Origin: JABJGO01 sp963921245
GTDB taxonomy: Bacteria > Pseudomonadota > Alphaproteobacteria > Rhodospirillales > Casp-alpha2
Direction: 5' to 3'
Assembly (NCBI GenBank): GCA_963921245.4
Contig: CAWUEY030000001.1
Span: 1 to 64,000, forward strand
DNA: 64,000 bases
Positions within the stretch are counted from its first letter, which is position 1. Every line of letters starts with the position of its first letter. The notes below the pieces were generated by a model. That model saw nothing but the letters and a program-made list of their open reading frames with translations, had not been told where the DNA came from and searched no databases. Positions 1-9,490 of the stretch are shown piece by piece. Position numbers and translations under genes: made by a program.

Positions 1-381
1 GTGGACCGAAATGCGGATATGGTTGCCGAACTGGGCGAAGGCTCTATAGATGTGGTGATTGATCTGGTGGCGGGTGAGCAGTGGCCGTCATTCCTTAATG
101 TGCTGTGCCGGGGTGGGCGCTATGCAACTGCCGGCGCCATTGCCGGGCCTATATCCGAGATTGATGTACGCACGCTGTACCTGAAAGATCTGACGCTCTA
201 CGGCTGCACCTTCCAGGAAGACGTGGTGTTCGATAATTTGATTCGTTATATCGAGGTTGGTGAGATCAGGCCCGTGGTCGCGGAAACCTATGCGCTGAAA
301 GACATCGCAACGGCGCAAGAAGATTTTCTATCCAAGAAACATACGGGCAAACTGGTTCTTGTTCCGCCTACCGGTGGATGA
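1..381 (+). CDS. MDR-family NAD(P)-dependent oxidoreductase, 3' part only
   Basis: Last 126 residues of a zinc-type alcohol dehydrogenase/quinone oxidoreductase-like protein; the gene is cut by the window start. It matches the C-terminal part of the complete 365-residue copy at 55876-56973. The visible part covers the second half of the nucleotide-binding domain and the C-terminal return to the catalytic domain, including a glycine-rich GGRYATAGA stretch typical of the family. It faces the small membrane-protein gene that ends at 387, leaving only 5 bp between the two stop codons. Confidence 0.85.
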   Translation: MDRNADMVAELGEGSIDVVIDLVAGEQWPSFLNVLCRGGRYATAGAIAGPISEIDVRTLYLKDLTLYGCTFQEDVVFDNLIRYIEVGEIRPVVAETYALKDIATAQEDFLSKKHTGKLVLVPPTGG

Positions 382-386
382 GCCGG

Positions 387-953
387 TTAACTGCCGAAAA
401 TCAGGCTGTCGGTCCACACGCCCAGAAACAGGCTGATGACCAGATCGAGGATGACGATGATGGACGCCTGTGAGCCGGTAATTTCCAGCACGTTTTTCAG
501 TACATACCAAGTGTACACAAGGACCAAGATGAGGATCAGGAAGGTCAGGAAACCCACCATCTGAACGCCGAGAATACCGATAGTCGCTACCGGAACGTAG
601 ACCAGGTTTTTCAGGACACTGGCCCAGTTATAGGCGACAACGCCTCGAATAAAGAGATGATCACGGTCCATGGTCGTCAGGATGATGGGCAGGATGTTGG
701 GCAGGATCGCCCAGGACATGACGAAGCCGATGCAGTGCACGGTGGCGAAGCGAAACATACTGACATCGCCGATCATGGTCAGCCAGGAGGCACCGATGAG
801 CAGTAAATAAAGCGGAAAACAGAGGACGGCTGCAAAGAAAGAAAACCAGAACGCCGCCGGTGTATCGTCGAAATAGGACACACCTTCCGGATCAAACCGC
901 GCCAGTCGAAAGGCCCCATAGAGCGGGCGGGAAGCGGCAGCAAGCAGGCTCAT
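387..953 (-). CDS. Small integral membrane protein (Yip1-like), left copy
   Basis: Second copy of the 188-residue membrane protein at 55304-55870; the translations are identical. Its start overlaps the end of dapE by 4 bp, so it is translated with dapD-dapE. See the right copy for a description. Confidence 0.7.
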   Translation of the reverse strand: MSLLAAASRPLYGAFRLARFDPEGVSYFDDTPAAFWFSFFAAVLCFPLYLLLIGASWLTMIGDVSMFRFATVHCIGFVMSWAILPNILPIILTTMDRDHLFIRGVVAYNWASVLKNLVYVPVATIGILGVQMVGFLTFLILILVLVYTWYVLKNVLEITGSQASIIVILDLVISLFLGVWTDSLIFGS

Positions 954-2122
954 GACGGTGTCAGTCCCAGATACCCCTCGATGGCGAGGACGTAGATATC
1001 CGTCAGCCGGTTAATATCCTCGACCAGCACGTGCTCATCCACCTTATGGGCCGTGGCACTGATCAAACCGAATTCCACAACCGAACAATAATCCTTGATA
1101 AAGCGTGCGTCCGAGGTTCCGCCGGTGGTGCTGAGTTCCGGTTTCTGCCCTGTTATGGTGGAGACCGCGTTCACGATGGTATCGCTAAGAGGGCCGGTCG
1201 GAGACAGGAAGGACTCTCCGGAAACACGAATATTCAGCTCGTAATTCGGGCTGACGCTATCCAGCCGTTCACGGATTGTTTGTTCCACATCCGCACTGGT
1301 ATGCAGATCGTTGAAACGCACGTTAAACCCTGCGCTAACCGTTGCCGGGATGACATTGGTGGTGTCGTTTCCTACATCAACGGTTGTTACGGTCAGGGTT
1401 GAGGCCTGAAAATGTTCGCTACCGGTGTCGAGAGGCTCGTCAACCAGGGCGGATAGCATGTGAACCATTCGCGGGATGGGATTGTCGGCCATGTGCGGAT
1501 AGGCTGCATGGCCTTGGGTTCCGTGCACCACCAATTTGCCGTTCAGGCTCCCGCGCCGCCCGATTTTTGCCATTTCGCCCAAGGTGAACGGGTTGGTGGG
1601 TTCACCGACAATGCAGGCGTCAAGCGTTTCGCCCATCGCCGTGATCCAGGGCAGGGCCTTTTTGGTGCCGTTGATGCTGATGCCTTCTTCATCACCCGTG
1701 ATTAACAGGCTGAGAGAACCGTTTAAATTGTCGCCATGGGTCTCCCGCACCCGTGCGGCGGCGACGGCAAAGCATGCGATAGCACATTTCATGTCTGTGG
1801 CGCCCCGACCAAAAAAAACACCATCAACAGTGGTGGGCTCAAACGGCGGGTGGGTCCATTGTTTTTCGTCACCGGGTGGAACCACATCCGTATGTCCCGC
1901 AAAACAAAGGTTTGGACCTGTATCCCCCAGTCGGGCATAGAGGTTGTCGACCGGTTCGGTGCCCGCTTCCTCAAAGATTTGGCGATGGCACGCGAACCCA
2001 ACTCCCTCCAGGAAATCCTGCAGTACATCCAACGCTCCTGCACTCACCGGTGTAATGCTGGGGCAACGGATCAGGTCTTCACTGAGGGCGACAGGGTCCG
2101 GGCGGATGGCGTCCACTGCCAT
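950..2122 (-). CDS. dapE: Succinyl-diaminopimelate desuccinylase, left copy
   Basis: Identical copy of 54135-55307 (390 residues). It belongs to the lysine/diaminopimelate pathway and follows dapD by 4 bp. The open frame runs further upstream, but that part is out-of-frame dapD sequence; the start chosen is the ATG just after the dapD stop. Confidence 0.95.
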   Translation of the reverse strand: MAVDAIRPDPVALSEDLIRCPSITPVSAGALDVLQDFLEGVGFACHRQIFEEAGTEPVDNLYARLGDTGPNLCFAGHTDVVPPGDEKQWTHPPFEPTTVDGVFFGRGATDMKCAIACFAVAAARVRETHGDNLNGSLSLLITGDEEGISINGTKKALPWITAMGETLDACIVGEPTNPFTLGEMAKIGRRGSLNGKLVVHGTQGHAAYPHMADNPIPRMVHMLSALVDEPLDTGSEHFQASTLTVTTVDVGNDTTNVIPATVSAGFNVRFNDLHTSADVEQTIRERLDSVSPNYELNIRVSGESFLSPTGPLSDTIVNAVSTITGQKPELSTTGGTSDARFIKDYCSVVEFGLISATAHKVDEHVLVEDINRLTDIYVLAIEGYLGLTPS

Positions 2123-2126
2123 GGGA

Positions 2127-2972
2127 TCAGTCGCGCAACAATTCGTTGATGGACGTTTTGGAACGGGTTTTTTCATCCACGGTTTTAACGATGACCGCGC
2201 AATAGAGTCCCGGGCCCGGCGTTTCATCGGGCAGAGGTTTACCCGGCATCGTACCGGATACAACGACCGAATAGGCCGGGACCCGTCCGTAGTGCACTTC
2301 ACCCGTTGACCGGTCGATGATCTTGGTGGAGGCACCGATGTAAACACCCATGGAAAGCACCGAGCCTTCTTCAACAACCACACCTTCGACCACTTCGGAC
2401 CGGGCGCCGATGAAACAGTTGTCCTCGATGACAACCGGACCGGCCTGTAGTGGCTCCAGAACGCCGCCGATACCGACACCACCAGAGAGATGGCAGCTCT
2501 TGCCGATCTGAGCACAACTGCCCACGGTGACCCAGGTATCGACCATGGTGCCTGAGTCCACGTAGGCGCCCAGATTGACGAAACTCGGCATCAGGATCAC
2601 CCCCGGTGCGATATAGGCGGAATGGCGGACGGTGCAGTTGGGAACGGCACGAAACCCAGCATCGCGGAAGGTATTTTCGGACCAGCCAGCAAACTTGTTG
2701 GGCACCTTGTCCCACCAGGACCCGCCCCCGGCACCGCCTTCGATGATGCCCATGTCATTCAGGCGGAAGGACATGAGCACGGCTTTTTTGAGCCACTGGT
2801 TTACGGACCATCCGGCGGCGGTTTTTTCGGCAACACGGGCCGCCCCGCTGTCGAGTAGGTTGAGGGCTTCCCCGACGGCTTCGCGGACTTCGCCGGTGGT
2901 ACTCAGGTTGACGGTATCCAAGTCTTTCCAGGCGGTTTCAATAACATTCTGCAGCTGGCTTGTATCGTTCAT
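2127..2972 (-). CDS. dapD: Tetrahydrodipicolinate N-succinyltransferase, left copy
   Basis: Identical copy of 53285-54130 (281 residues), with the left-handed beta-helix hexapeptide repeats of DapD. The start is the ATG giving the N-terminus MNDTSQLQ; 21 extra codons open upstream are not typical of DapD. Confidence 0.95.
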   Translation of the reverse strand: MNDTSQLQNVIETAWKDLDTVNLSTTGEVREAVGEALNLLDSGAARVAEKTAAGWSVNQWLKKAVLMSFRLNDMGIIEGGAGGGSWWDKVPNKFAGWSENTFRDAGFRAVPNCTVRHSAYIAPGVILMPSFVNLGAYVDSGTMVDTWVTVGSCAQIGKSCHLSGGVGIGGVLEPLQAGPVVIEDNCFIGARSEVVEGVVVEEGSVLSMGVYIGASTKIIDRSTGEVHYGRVPAYSVVVSGTMPGKPLPDETPGPGLYCAVIVKTVDEKTRSKTSINELLRD

Positions 2973-3142
2973 CGTTGACCACAACCTCGGGGTAGGATTT
3001 GATGTTTTGCGAATATTCCCAGAGGCACGGAACATGCGTCAGCAGGTCTTTCCTGTCAATTGAAACTACTTCAATGTGGACGCGAAAGCGGAAGTTTTTG
3101 TGGAGATGAAGATGCTTAAAGGATTAACACAGGATCAATACG

Positions 3143-3943
3143 ATGCCTATTCATCGGGACGGCTTTTGCGCGCCCATCGATGTGATGGGTGAAGACGAAG
3201 CCCTTGCCTTGCGTGAGCGGATGGAAGAGTTGGAGCGTACTCACCCGGATTTGCTCGCCCCCAAGGAACGCAACAATACCCACCTCATTCTCACCGCCGT
3301 TGACGAAATCGCACACCATCCCCGAATTCTGGATGCGGTCGAAGACCTGATCGGGCCTGATATCATGGTGTTTGGCTCCGTTTTGTTTATCAAGGAACCG
3401 CACAATCCAGGCTATGTAAGCTGGCATCAGGACGCGACCTATATGGGGATTGAACCGCATGACGGCGTAACGGCGTGGCTGGCACTTTCAGACAGTACAC
3501 CGGAAAGTGGTTGTATGCGGATGCTGCCCGGTACCCACCGGGACGAAATCTGGGATCATGTGGACACATTTGACGTGGATAACATCCTGACACGGGGACA
3601 GGTTATCGATGTTGGCGATGAGTCATCTGTCGTCGATCTTGTTTTAAAGCCGGGCCAGATGTCGCTTCATCACCGAAGGGTCATCCATTCCTCGCAGCCC
3701 AACAACAGCGATTATCGTCGTTATGGCGTGGTCATTCAATCCTACATACCACCGTTTGTGAAACAGACATTGGGTGCCGGTGCCGTCCAGTGGGGGCGCG
3801 GTGTCGATGTGCCGGATTATTATCGGGTCTTGAAGCGGCCCAGGGTGGATCTGGCACCGGAGGATATCGCCATCCGCAATCAGGTCAATGCAGAGTGGGC
3901 AGATATTCTATACCACAACGCCAGTCAGAAACGTGATCTGTAA
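3143..3943 (+). CDS. Phytanoyl-CoA dioxygenase (PhyH) family protein, frameshifted 5' end, left copy
   Basis: Identical copy of 52314-53114. Fe(II)/2-oxoglutarate oxygenase fold with the metal residues H95 and D97 (in SWHQDA) and a distal H182, plus R192 for 2-oxoglutarate. The start at 3143 is probably not the original one. An ATG at 3106 or 3112 opens a frame reading LTQDQYDAY, and the protein continues as HRDGFCAP in the frame of 3143, so one extra base near 3152-3155 splits the usual PhyH N-terminus from the body. The same shift is present in both arms. Confidence 0.8.
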   Translation: MPIHRDGFCAPIDVMGEDEALALRERMEELERTHPDLLAPKERNNTHLILTAVDEIAHHPRILDAVEDLIGPDIMVFGSVLFIKEPHNPGYVSWHQDATYMGIEPHDGVTAWLALSDSTPESGCMRMLPGTHRDEIWDHVDTFDVDNILTRGQVIDVGDESSVVDLVLKPGQMSLHHRRVIHSSQPNNSDYRRYGVVIQSYIPPFVKQTLGAGAVQWGRGVDVPDYYRVLKRPRVDLAPEDIAIRNQVNAEWADILYHNASQKRDL

Positions 3944-3957
3944 GGATTGGAGCCGGC

Positions 3958-4716
3958 TCAGGCTGTATCGCCGATAGCCCCAAGCCACGGGGGCAAGTCG
4001 TCTACCACGTGGTGGATGTGATCGCCGTCTGAATCACGTTGTCCCCAGTCGGCGTCCACCCTGACCCAAACCGTGGTCATGCCCATCTCAGCAGCAGGCC
4101 GTAGATTGATCGCCATGTCTTCCACCATGACAGTTTTTTCCGGGTTGATGTCGTGCAGCTGTGTCAATTGATCATAGACGCTGCGCGTGGGTTTCGGAAT
4201 GAAATTGGCGGCAACGATATCGAACACGGCCTCGAAATGGTGGCGAATGCCAAGATGTCCCGCAACATTGTCGGCGTGTCGCGCCGAGCCGTTGGTAAAG
4301 ATGATTTTGCGCCCTGGTAAATTGGCGAGGGCCACATCCAGTTGGGCGCTGATCGGGACGTCGCTAAGATCGATATTATGAACAAAGCTGAGAAATTCTT
4401 CCGGTGCCACATTGTGATGGCGCATCAGTCCGGCCATGGTGGTGCCGTGTTCGCGAAAATAGGTTTTTTGAACGCTGTACGCTTCGTCCCGCTCGCAAGA
4501 CAACAGGTTCTGAATGAATAGGGTCATGTTTCGTTCAATCTGATCGAACAAACGGCAGGATGCTGGATACAGTGTATTGTCCAGATCAAATATCCACGTT
4601 TCGGTGTCCCTTAAGGTGGTAATTACAGAATCACAATCGTTCGAGGGGGTGACCATCGGAGAAGACGTACAACTTATCATGGGCGTGATGTTGGGAGGTC
4701 CCCGCCGGAAACGCAA
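3958..4716 (-). CDS. HAD-family pyrimidine 5'-nucleotidase, left copy
   Basis: Identical copy of 51541-52299 (252 residues). HAD motif FDLDNTLY, a TNGS motif and the VEDMAINL acid motif are present. Converges on the PhyH gene. Confidence 0.85.
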   Translation of the reverse strand: MRFRRGPPNITPMISCTSSPMVTPSNDCDSVITTLRDTETWIFDLDNTLYPASCRLFDQIERNMTLFIQNLLSCERDEAYSVQKTYFREHGTTMAGLMRHHNVAPEEFLSFVHNIDLSDVPISAQLDVALANLPGRKIIFTNGSARHADNVAGHLGIRHHFEAVFDIVAANFIPKPTRSVYDQLTQLHDINPEKTVMVEDMAINLRPAAEMGMTTVWVRVDADWGQRDSDGDHIHHVVDDLPPWLGAIGDTA

Positions 4717-5008
4717 GTGAATCCTCTCTAAAATCGCGTGATTTGTCGATCACACACGTGAGAGGAATGGGTTATTCGGTAAGGCATGGGCGTACTATAT
4801 ACTGAAAACATAAGGTGTTTCGCGATGGGGAGCGGGGCCTTCCGGTTCACTTGCAGACGATGTTCAAGCCAAGGTCGCGGGCCTGAAATCTGATGCTCTT
4901 TTAGCCGCCAAAGGCAAGGATCATGCGCGGGCCTGAAACCTGGCATGAGGGCGATTATTGCCGAACTGAAAAGCTAAATCTGGTCTTCCCGGGCCGGGCC
5001 CCGACACA
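4717..5008. other. Intergenic region between the nucleotidase gene and argB, left copy
   Basis: No complete gene seen. On the plus strand a short coding-looking stretch around 4850-4976 would read ADDVQAKVAGLKSDALLAAK and, after a frame change, end GLKPGMRAIIAELKS. This may be a decayed small gene; no start codon with a ribosome-binding site was found for it. The right copy is 51249-51540. Confidence 0.3.
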
Positions 5009-5935
5009 TCAGGAATCTGGTAAAATCAACGTGCCCGCGCCGTGCTCTGTATAGAGCTCAATCAGGACGGCATGCGGGACGCGGCCGTCCAGAATAACGG
5101 CACCGCGGACACCACCCTCCATAGCTGCTATGCAGGTTTCCATTTTGGGAATCATGCCACCCGAGATGGTGCCATCCTCCATAAGCGCCTTCGCCGCCGA
5201 AACGGTGAGTTCCTCGATAAGCTTGCCATTCCTATCGAGCACGCCGGCAACGTCGGTGAGCATGAGCAAGCGGCGGGCGCGGATCGCGGATGAAATGGCA
5301 CCGGCGGCCGTGTCGGCATTGATGTTCAGGGTTTCACCCTCCGGACCGACACCTATGGGCGCGATAACCGGTGTGATGTCAGAGCTTTCGAAAAATTCGA
5401 GAACGTGGGGGCGAATTTCTGCCGGTTCACCGACAAGGCCGAGATCGAGTAATTTTTCAATATTGGAGTCCGGATCGCGTTTTGTGCGACGCAACTTGTC
5501 CGCCATGATCAGGTTGCCGTCTTTGCCCGATAATCCCACCGCAAACCCACCAGCTTCGTTGATGTTTGAAACAATGCTTTTGTTGATGGAACCGCACAGG
5601 ACCATTTCCACGACTTCCACGGTTTCCCGGGTTGTTACCCGAAGTCCGTCGATGAAATCGCTTTTGATCTGAAGACGATCCAGCATGTTTCCGATTTGCG
5701 GACCACCGCCGTGTACCACAATCGGGTTGCCGCCAACTTGCCGCAGCAAGGCAACGTCACGGGCAAACAGTTTCGCCATGGCTTCATCACCCATGGCATG
5801 ACCGCCGTATTTGATAACGATGGTCTGCCCTGCGTTGCGCTTCATGTAAGGCAGGGCTTCTGAGAGGACCTTGGCCTGCTCAAGGTGTTTTTCGACGGTT
5901 TCGGGCACGTCGCTTTGGTTTGGGCTGGCGCTCAT
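5009..5935 (-). CDS. argB: Acetylglutamate kinase, left copy
   Basis: Identical copy of 50322-51248 (308 residues). Amino acid kinase fold with IKYGGHAMG and VVHGGGPQI. The start is the ATG giving MSASPNQS; a longer frame with a TTG start lacks a ribosome-binding site. Confidence 0.95.
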   Translation of the reverse strand: MSASPNQSDVPETVEKHLEQAKVLSEALPYMKRNAGQTIVIKYGGHAMGDEAMAKLFARDVALLRQVGGNPIVVHGGGPQIGNMLDRLQIKSDFIDGLRVTTRETVEVVEMVLCGSINKSIVSNINEAGGFAVGLSGKDGNLIMADKLRRTKRDPDSNIEKLLDLGLVGEPAEIRPHVLEFFESSDITPVIAPIGVGPEGETLNINADTAAGAISSAIRARRLLMLTDVAGVLDRNGKLIEELTVSAAKALMEDGTISGGMIPKMETCIAAMEGGVRGAVILDGRVPHAVLIELYTEHGAGTLILPDS

Positions 5936-6001
5936 GGTCTTAATCCCAGAGATGGTTCCGGGCGGGACACTAAACGGTATCCGCGTTTCGGGCAATCATC
6001 T

Positions 6002-6673
6002 TCAAGGCAGGGCAAGTTGTGCAAGAACGGCCCGTAGATGGGCGATGCCTGCCCCTTTTCGAGCGCTGGTCGCGATAACCTCGGGGTGAAGGGCCGTATA
6101 CTCACGTGCCTTGGTGGCGATGGCAGTTACGAATTTGTCTCGGTCGGTGGGTTTGATCTTGTCGCCCTTGGTCAGCACAATCTGATAGTTTACCGCCGCC
6201 CTGTCGAGCATTGTCATAACGTCCAGATCAGCGGGTTTCAGGCCGTGTCGTGAGTCCACCAGAAGGCAGACCCGCCGCAGGACGGCGCGACCTTTCAGAT
6301 AGGTGTTAACCAGCCTGGTCCATTCCCGCACCCGCGATTTGGAAACCCTGGCGTATCCAAACCCCGGAAGGTCCGCGATCATCAGGCGGCTGTTCAGGTC
6401 AAAGAAATTGATTTCCTGTGTCCGGCCCGGTGTGTTCGAGGTTCGCGCCAGAGCCTTGTGTCCGGTCAGTGCGTTGATCAGGCTTGATTTGCCAACATTC
6501 GATCGACCGGCGAAAGCAATCTCCGGCAGATCCGTAGCTGGAATTTGCTGAGGTTTCACAGCACCCATCAAAAATGTACAGGGTTTCGCGAACAGCAATC
6601 GACCCTGTTCGAGCTGGGCCTCATCGGGTGGTTCGATATCGCTGACCATCAGGTCCTGATCGGATATCGTCAT
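6002..6673 (-). CDS. engB: Ribosome biogenesis GTPase EngB/YsxC, left copy
   Basis: Identical copy of 49584-50255 (223 residues) with GRSNVGKS, DLPGFG and TKGD GTPase motifs. Lies between yidC and argB. Confidence 0.95.
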   Translation of the reverse strand: MTISDQDLMVSDIEPPDEAQLEQGRLLFAKPCTFLMGAVKPQQIPATDLPEIAFAGRSNVGKSSLINALTGHKALARTSNTPGRTQEINFFDLNSRLMIADLPGFGYARVSKSRVREWTRLVNTYLKGRAVLRRVCLLVDSRHGLKPADLDVMTMLDRAAVNYQIVLTKGDKIKPTDRDKFVTAIATKAREYTALHPEVIATSARKGAGIAHLRAVLAQLALP

Positions 6674-6730
6674 GGCCGGGTCCTCCGAACCCAGGTGATT
6701 GGAGCGCCAGTAGCGAGGTGAAGTCCTGTA

Positions 6731-8491
6731 TCAGGACGCGGCAACCCCCATGCGCCGCATGATTACCCACTGCTGCAGAATCGACAATGTATTGTTCCAG
6801 GCCCAGTAGATCACCAGACCCGCCGGGAAACTTGCCAGCAGGAATGTAAAAAGGATCGGCATAAACAGGAAGATTTTTGCCTGTACGGGATCGGTCGGCT
6901 GTGGGTTCAGTTTCTGCTGAAGGTACATGGTACCGCCCATCAGTAGCGGCCAGATACCGATCATCAATAGGCTGGGCGGATCCCAAGGAAACAGGCCAAA
7001 CAGGTTGAAAATCGTGGTCGGATCGGGTGCCGAAAGGTCCTGAATCCAGCCGAAGAACGGTGCGTGACGCATTTCAATGGTGACAAACAACACTTTATAG
7101 AGCGCAAAGAATACAGGGATCTGTACCAATATGGGGAGACAGCCTGCGGCCGGGTTTGCCTTCTCCCGTTTGTAAAGCGCCATCATTTCCTGATTCAGTT
7201 TGGCCTTGTCTTCCTTGTAGCGTTCGCGCAACTCAACCAATTGCGGTTGCAGCGCTTTCATTTTGCTCATGGCGACGTACGACTTGTTGGCGAGCGGGAA
7301 GAAGGCCAGCTTGATCCCCACGGTCAGGATCAGGATAGCCACGCCCAGGTTTCCAACGTGATCGTTCAGCCACAAGAGCGCGTAGAAGATGGGTTTGGTC
7401 AGGAAGTAGAACCAGCCAAAATCAATCGCCAGATCAAACCGGTCGATCCCGTGCTGCTCGGCGTAGGCGTCGAGCAACTTGGCCTGTTTGGCACCAAGGA
7501 AAAGCAGGGATTCAGCCGAAGCCTTGCCGCCAACGGGTACCGTCCGTGCCGGTGCCAAGAAATCGGCCTGATATTTGTCAACACCGTTATCCAGCCGGTG
7601 GACGAAACGCGTGTTCACGGTTTCTGTCTGGTCAGGAATCATGGCCGCCAGCCAGTACTTGTCCGTAATGCCGAGCCATCCGCCGGTGGTCGGGTTCTGC
7701 ATGACACCTTCGTCCTGGATATCGTCATAATCCACTTCGCTGAGGGTTTCTGCAAAAACACCGATCAGCCCCTCGTGCAAAATGTAGAAGCCGGTTGTTT
7801 CCGGTGTGGTGCGGCGGGTGATCAGACCATATGGGTGCAGGGACAAAGAAGAAGCGGCATTGTTCTCTACTTCCTGATAGATCGTAAACAGGTAATCGTC
7901 ATCCACGGCGATTCTTGTGGTAAATAATAGACCTTCACCGTTGTCCCATGTGAGAGTTACCGGCGCGCCCGGACTGAGAACGGAGCGATCGGATTGCCAC
8001 ACAGAGCCATTGTCGGGCAGCTTGATCCCGGAAACTCCTGCACCCGGGACCCAGCCAAAGGTCGTGTAATAGGCGGTTTCCATATCCCGCGGGTTCAGGT
8101 AGGGAATATTGGCGCTTTCATCGGTGTTTTCAACGCGATAATCCAGCAGCTCAATATCATCGAGGCGCGCTCCTACCAGCGAAATTGAACCCCGTAGACG
8201 TGGCGTTTCGATCTGGATACGCGGGCCTTTCGCCACGGCCTCGGCGCGGGTGATTTGACCCGTTAGTCCGCCATCTTCTGTGCTCACGGACGGGCCGGTC
8301 AAGCCACCTTCAGTTGCGACATCACTTGCAGACGGCAAATCAGGATCCGTCTGCGCGATCGTCGTTTCACTGCCATCGGGTTGCGATATGGCGACAGGTT
8401 CCTCGTATGAGGACAAAACAAACGCCTCGTATCCGAGAACGATTGCCAGGGATAGAACAACCGCCAAAAGCAGGTTTTTGTTTTCAATCAT
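6731..8491 (-). CDS. yidC: Membrane protein insertase YidC, left copy
   Basis: Identical copy of 47766-49526 (586 residues). See that entry for domain layout. Confidence 0.97.
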   Translation of the reverse strand: MIENKNLLLAVVLSLAIVLGYEAFVLSSYEEPVAISQPDGSETTIAQTDPDLPSASDVATEGGLTGPSVSTEDGGLTGQITRAEAVAKGPRIQIETPRLRGSISLVGARLDDIELLDYRVENTDESANIPYLNPRDMETAYYTTFGWVPGAGVSGIKLPDNGSVWQSDRSVLSPGAPVTLTWDNGEGLLFTTRIAVDDDYLFTIYQEVENNAASSLSLHPYGLITRRTTPETTGFYILHEGLIGVFAETLSEVDYDDIQDEGVMQNPTTGGWLGITDKYWLAAMIPDQTETVNTRFVHRLDNGVDKYQADFLAPARTVPVGGKASAESLLFLGAKQAKLLDAYAEQHGIDRFDLAIDFGWFYFLTKPIFYALLWLNDHVGNLGVAILILTVGIKLAFFPLANKSYVAMSKMKALQPQLVELRERYKEDKAKLNQEMMALYKREKANPAAGCLPILVQIPVFFALYKVLFVTIEMRHAPFFGWIQDLSAPDPTTIFNLFGLFPWDPPSLLMIGIWPLLMGGTMYLQQKLNPQPTDPVQAKIFLFMPILFTFLLASFPAGLVIYWAWNNTLSILQQWVIMRRMGVAAS

Positions 8492-8530
8492 CGTGGTTTT
8501 CCGTTCTTTCCCTGTACTTGGGTCCTGTGC

Positions 8531-8839
8531 TCAGGCCTTGTTAATGGACGTATGACTTGAATTGCATGCAGTTTCATCGCGGGATGGTACGGGATCATAA
8601 CCCCATCCCCCCCAAGGGTGGCAGCGCAAAAACCGGCGAATGGCAAGAAACAGCCCTTTGATTGGGCCGTGCGTTTGAATGGATTCAACGGTGTAGCCGG
8701 AACAGGTCGGTGTGAACCGGCAGGTTCCTGGCAAAACAGACGAAATGGCAACCTGATAAAACCGGATCAGCGCAATCAGCAGGCGCGTAAAGGCATCGAC
8801 AATCCGTTTCAGGCCGTTTGCGATACGTTTGTTTTGCAC
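8531..8839 (-). CDS. yidD: Membrane protein insertion efficiency factor YidD, left copy
   Basis: Identical copy of 47418-47726 (102 residues, GTG start), with the family motif CRFTPTCSGY. Confidence 0.92.
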   Translation of the reverse strand: MQNKRIANGLKRIVDAFTRLLIALIRFYQVAISSVLPGTCRFTPTCSGYTVESIQTHGPIKGLFLAIRRFLRCHPWGGWGYDPVPSRDETACNSSHTSINKA

Positions 8840-8842
8840 CTT

Positions 8843-9211
8843 TCAGGCCTCCCGCCAGGCATCCAGTTTTTTTAATCCCGTCGTCAGATCCTTGATCAGA
8901 CGGTCAAATGATCGTTTCACCGTTCCCGCCCGTCCGATGACCACATAGTCATACCCCGTCGCGGCATGGGGGCCGAAAATCCGGTCAACAGCAGCCCGCA
9001 GCCGTCGTTTCGCCCGATTGCGCTGAACCGCGTTGCCGACTTTCTTGGAAACCGTAAAGCCAACGCGGACCACGTCCCCCGGTGTTGCGTCTTCGGTTTC
9101 GGGTCGCCGCCTGATCTGAAGGATAAGACCCGGTGCAACCCACTTCTGCCGTGTTCCGGCCACTTTCAGGAATTGGCGGCGGCGTTGCAGTCGTAGAACG
9201 ATGGAGGACAT
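8843..9211 (-). CDS. rnpA: Ribonuclease P protein component, left copy
   Basis: Identical copy of 47046-47414 (122 residues), with the signature RNRAKRRLR. Three bases separate it from yidD. Confidence 0.95.
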   Translation of the reverse strand: MSSIVLRLQRRRQFLKVAGTRQKWVAPGLILQIRRRPETEDATPGDVVRVGFTVSKKVGNAVQRNRAKRRLRAAVDRIFGPHAATGYDYVVIGRAGTVKRSFDRLIKDLTTGLKKLDAWREA

Positions 9212-9219
9212 GTGTGCGC

Positions 9220-9354
9220 TCAGGCAGAAAGGCGTTTACGGCCCTTCGCCCGGCGCGCGGCGATGACTTTGCGGCCACCAACAGTCGCCATACGGCTACG
9301 GAAACCGTGGCGGCGTTTGCGAACCAGTCTGCTCGGTTGATACGTACGTTTCAC
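9220..9354 (-). CDS. rpmH: Ribosomal protein bL34, left copy
   Basis: A 44-residue protein starting at GTG, beginning KRTYQPSRLVRKRRHGF after the initiator and ending GRKRLSA. Identical copy at 46903-47037. First gene of the rpmH-rnpA-yidD-yidC-engB run. Confidence 0.95.
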   Translation of the reverse strand: MKRTYQPSRLVRKRRHGFRSRMATVGGRKVIAARRAKGRKRLSA

Positions 9355-9383
9355 GGAAACTCTCCGATGTTGATTGGCCCCGG

Positions 9384-9412
9384 TGTATACGGTTTCGCCT
9401 TGCCGAAGTCAA
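9384..9412 (-). promoter_or_regulatory. rpmH promoter, left copy
   Basis: Reading on the minus strand, TTGACT and TATACA are separated by 17 bp, about 30 bp before the rpmH GTG. This is a near-consensus sigma-70 promoter. The mirror copy is 46845-46873. Confidence 0.75.
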
Positions 9413-9490
9413 CGCCGCACGTGTGGTTTTTTGGCCCTTTGGGCACAATCCGAAATTATGGAGATCAAACACTCTCCACGGTTAGGTGTT

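Noticed and set aside
4847..4976. Coding-looking stretch between the nucleotidase gene and argB
   Set aside because: Needs a frame change and has no start codon with a ribosome-binding site; kept only as a note in the intergenic entry.
7064..7927. 287-codon frame antisense to yidC (and its mirror)
   Set aside because: It is the opposite-strand shadow of a clear yidC gene; histidine/glutamine-rich composition reflects this.
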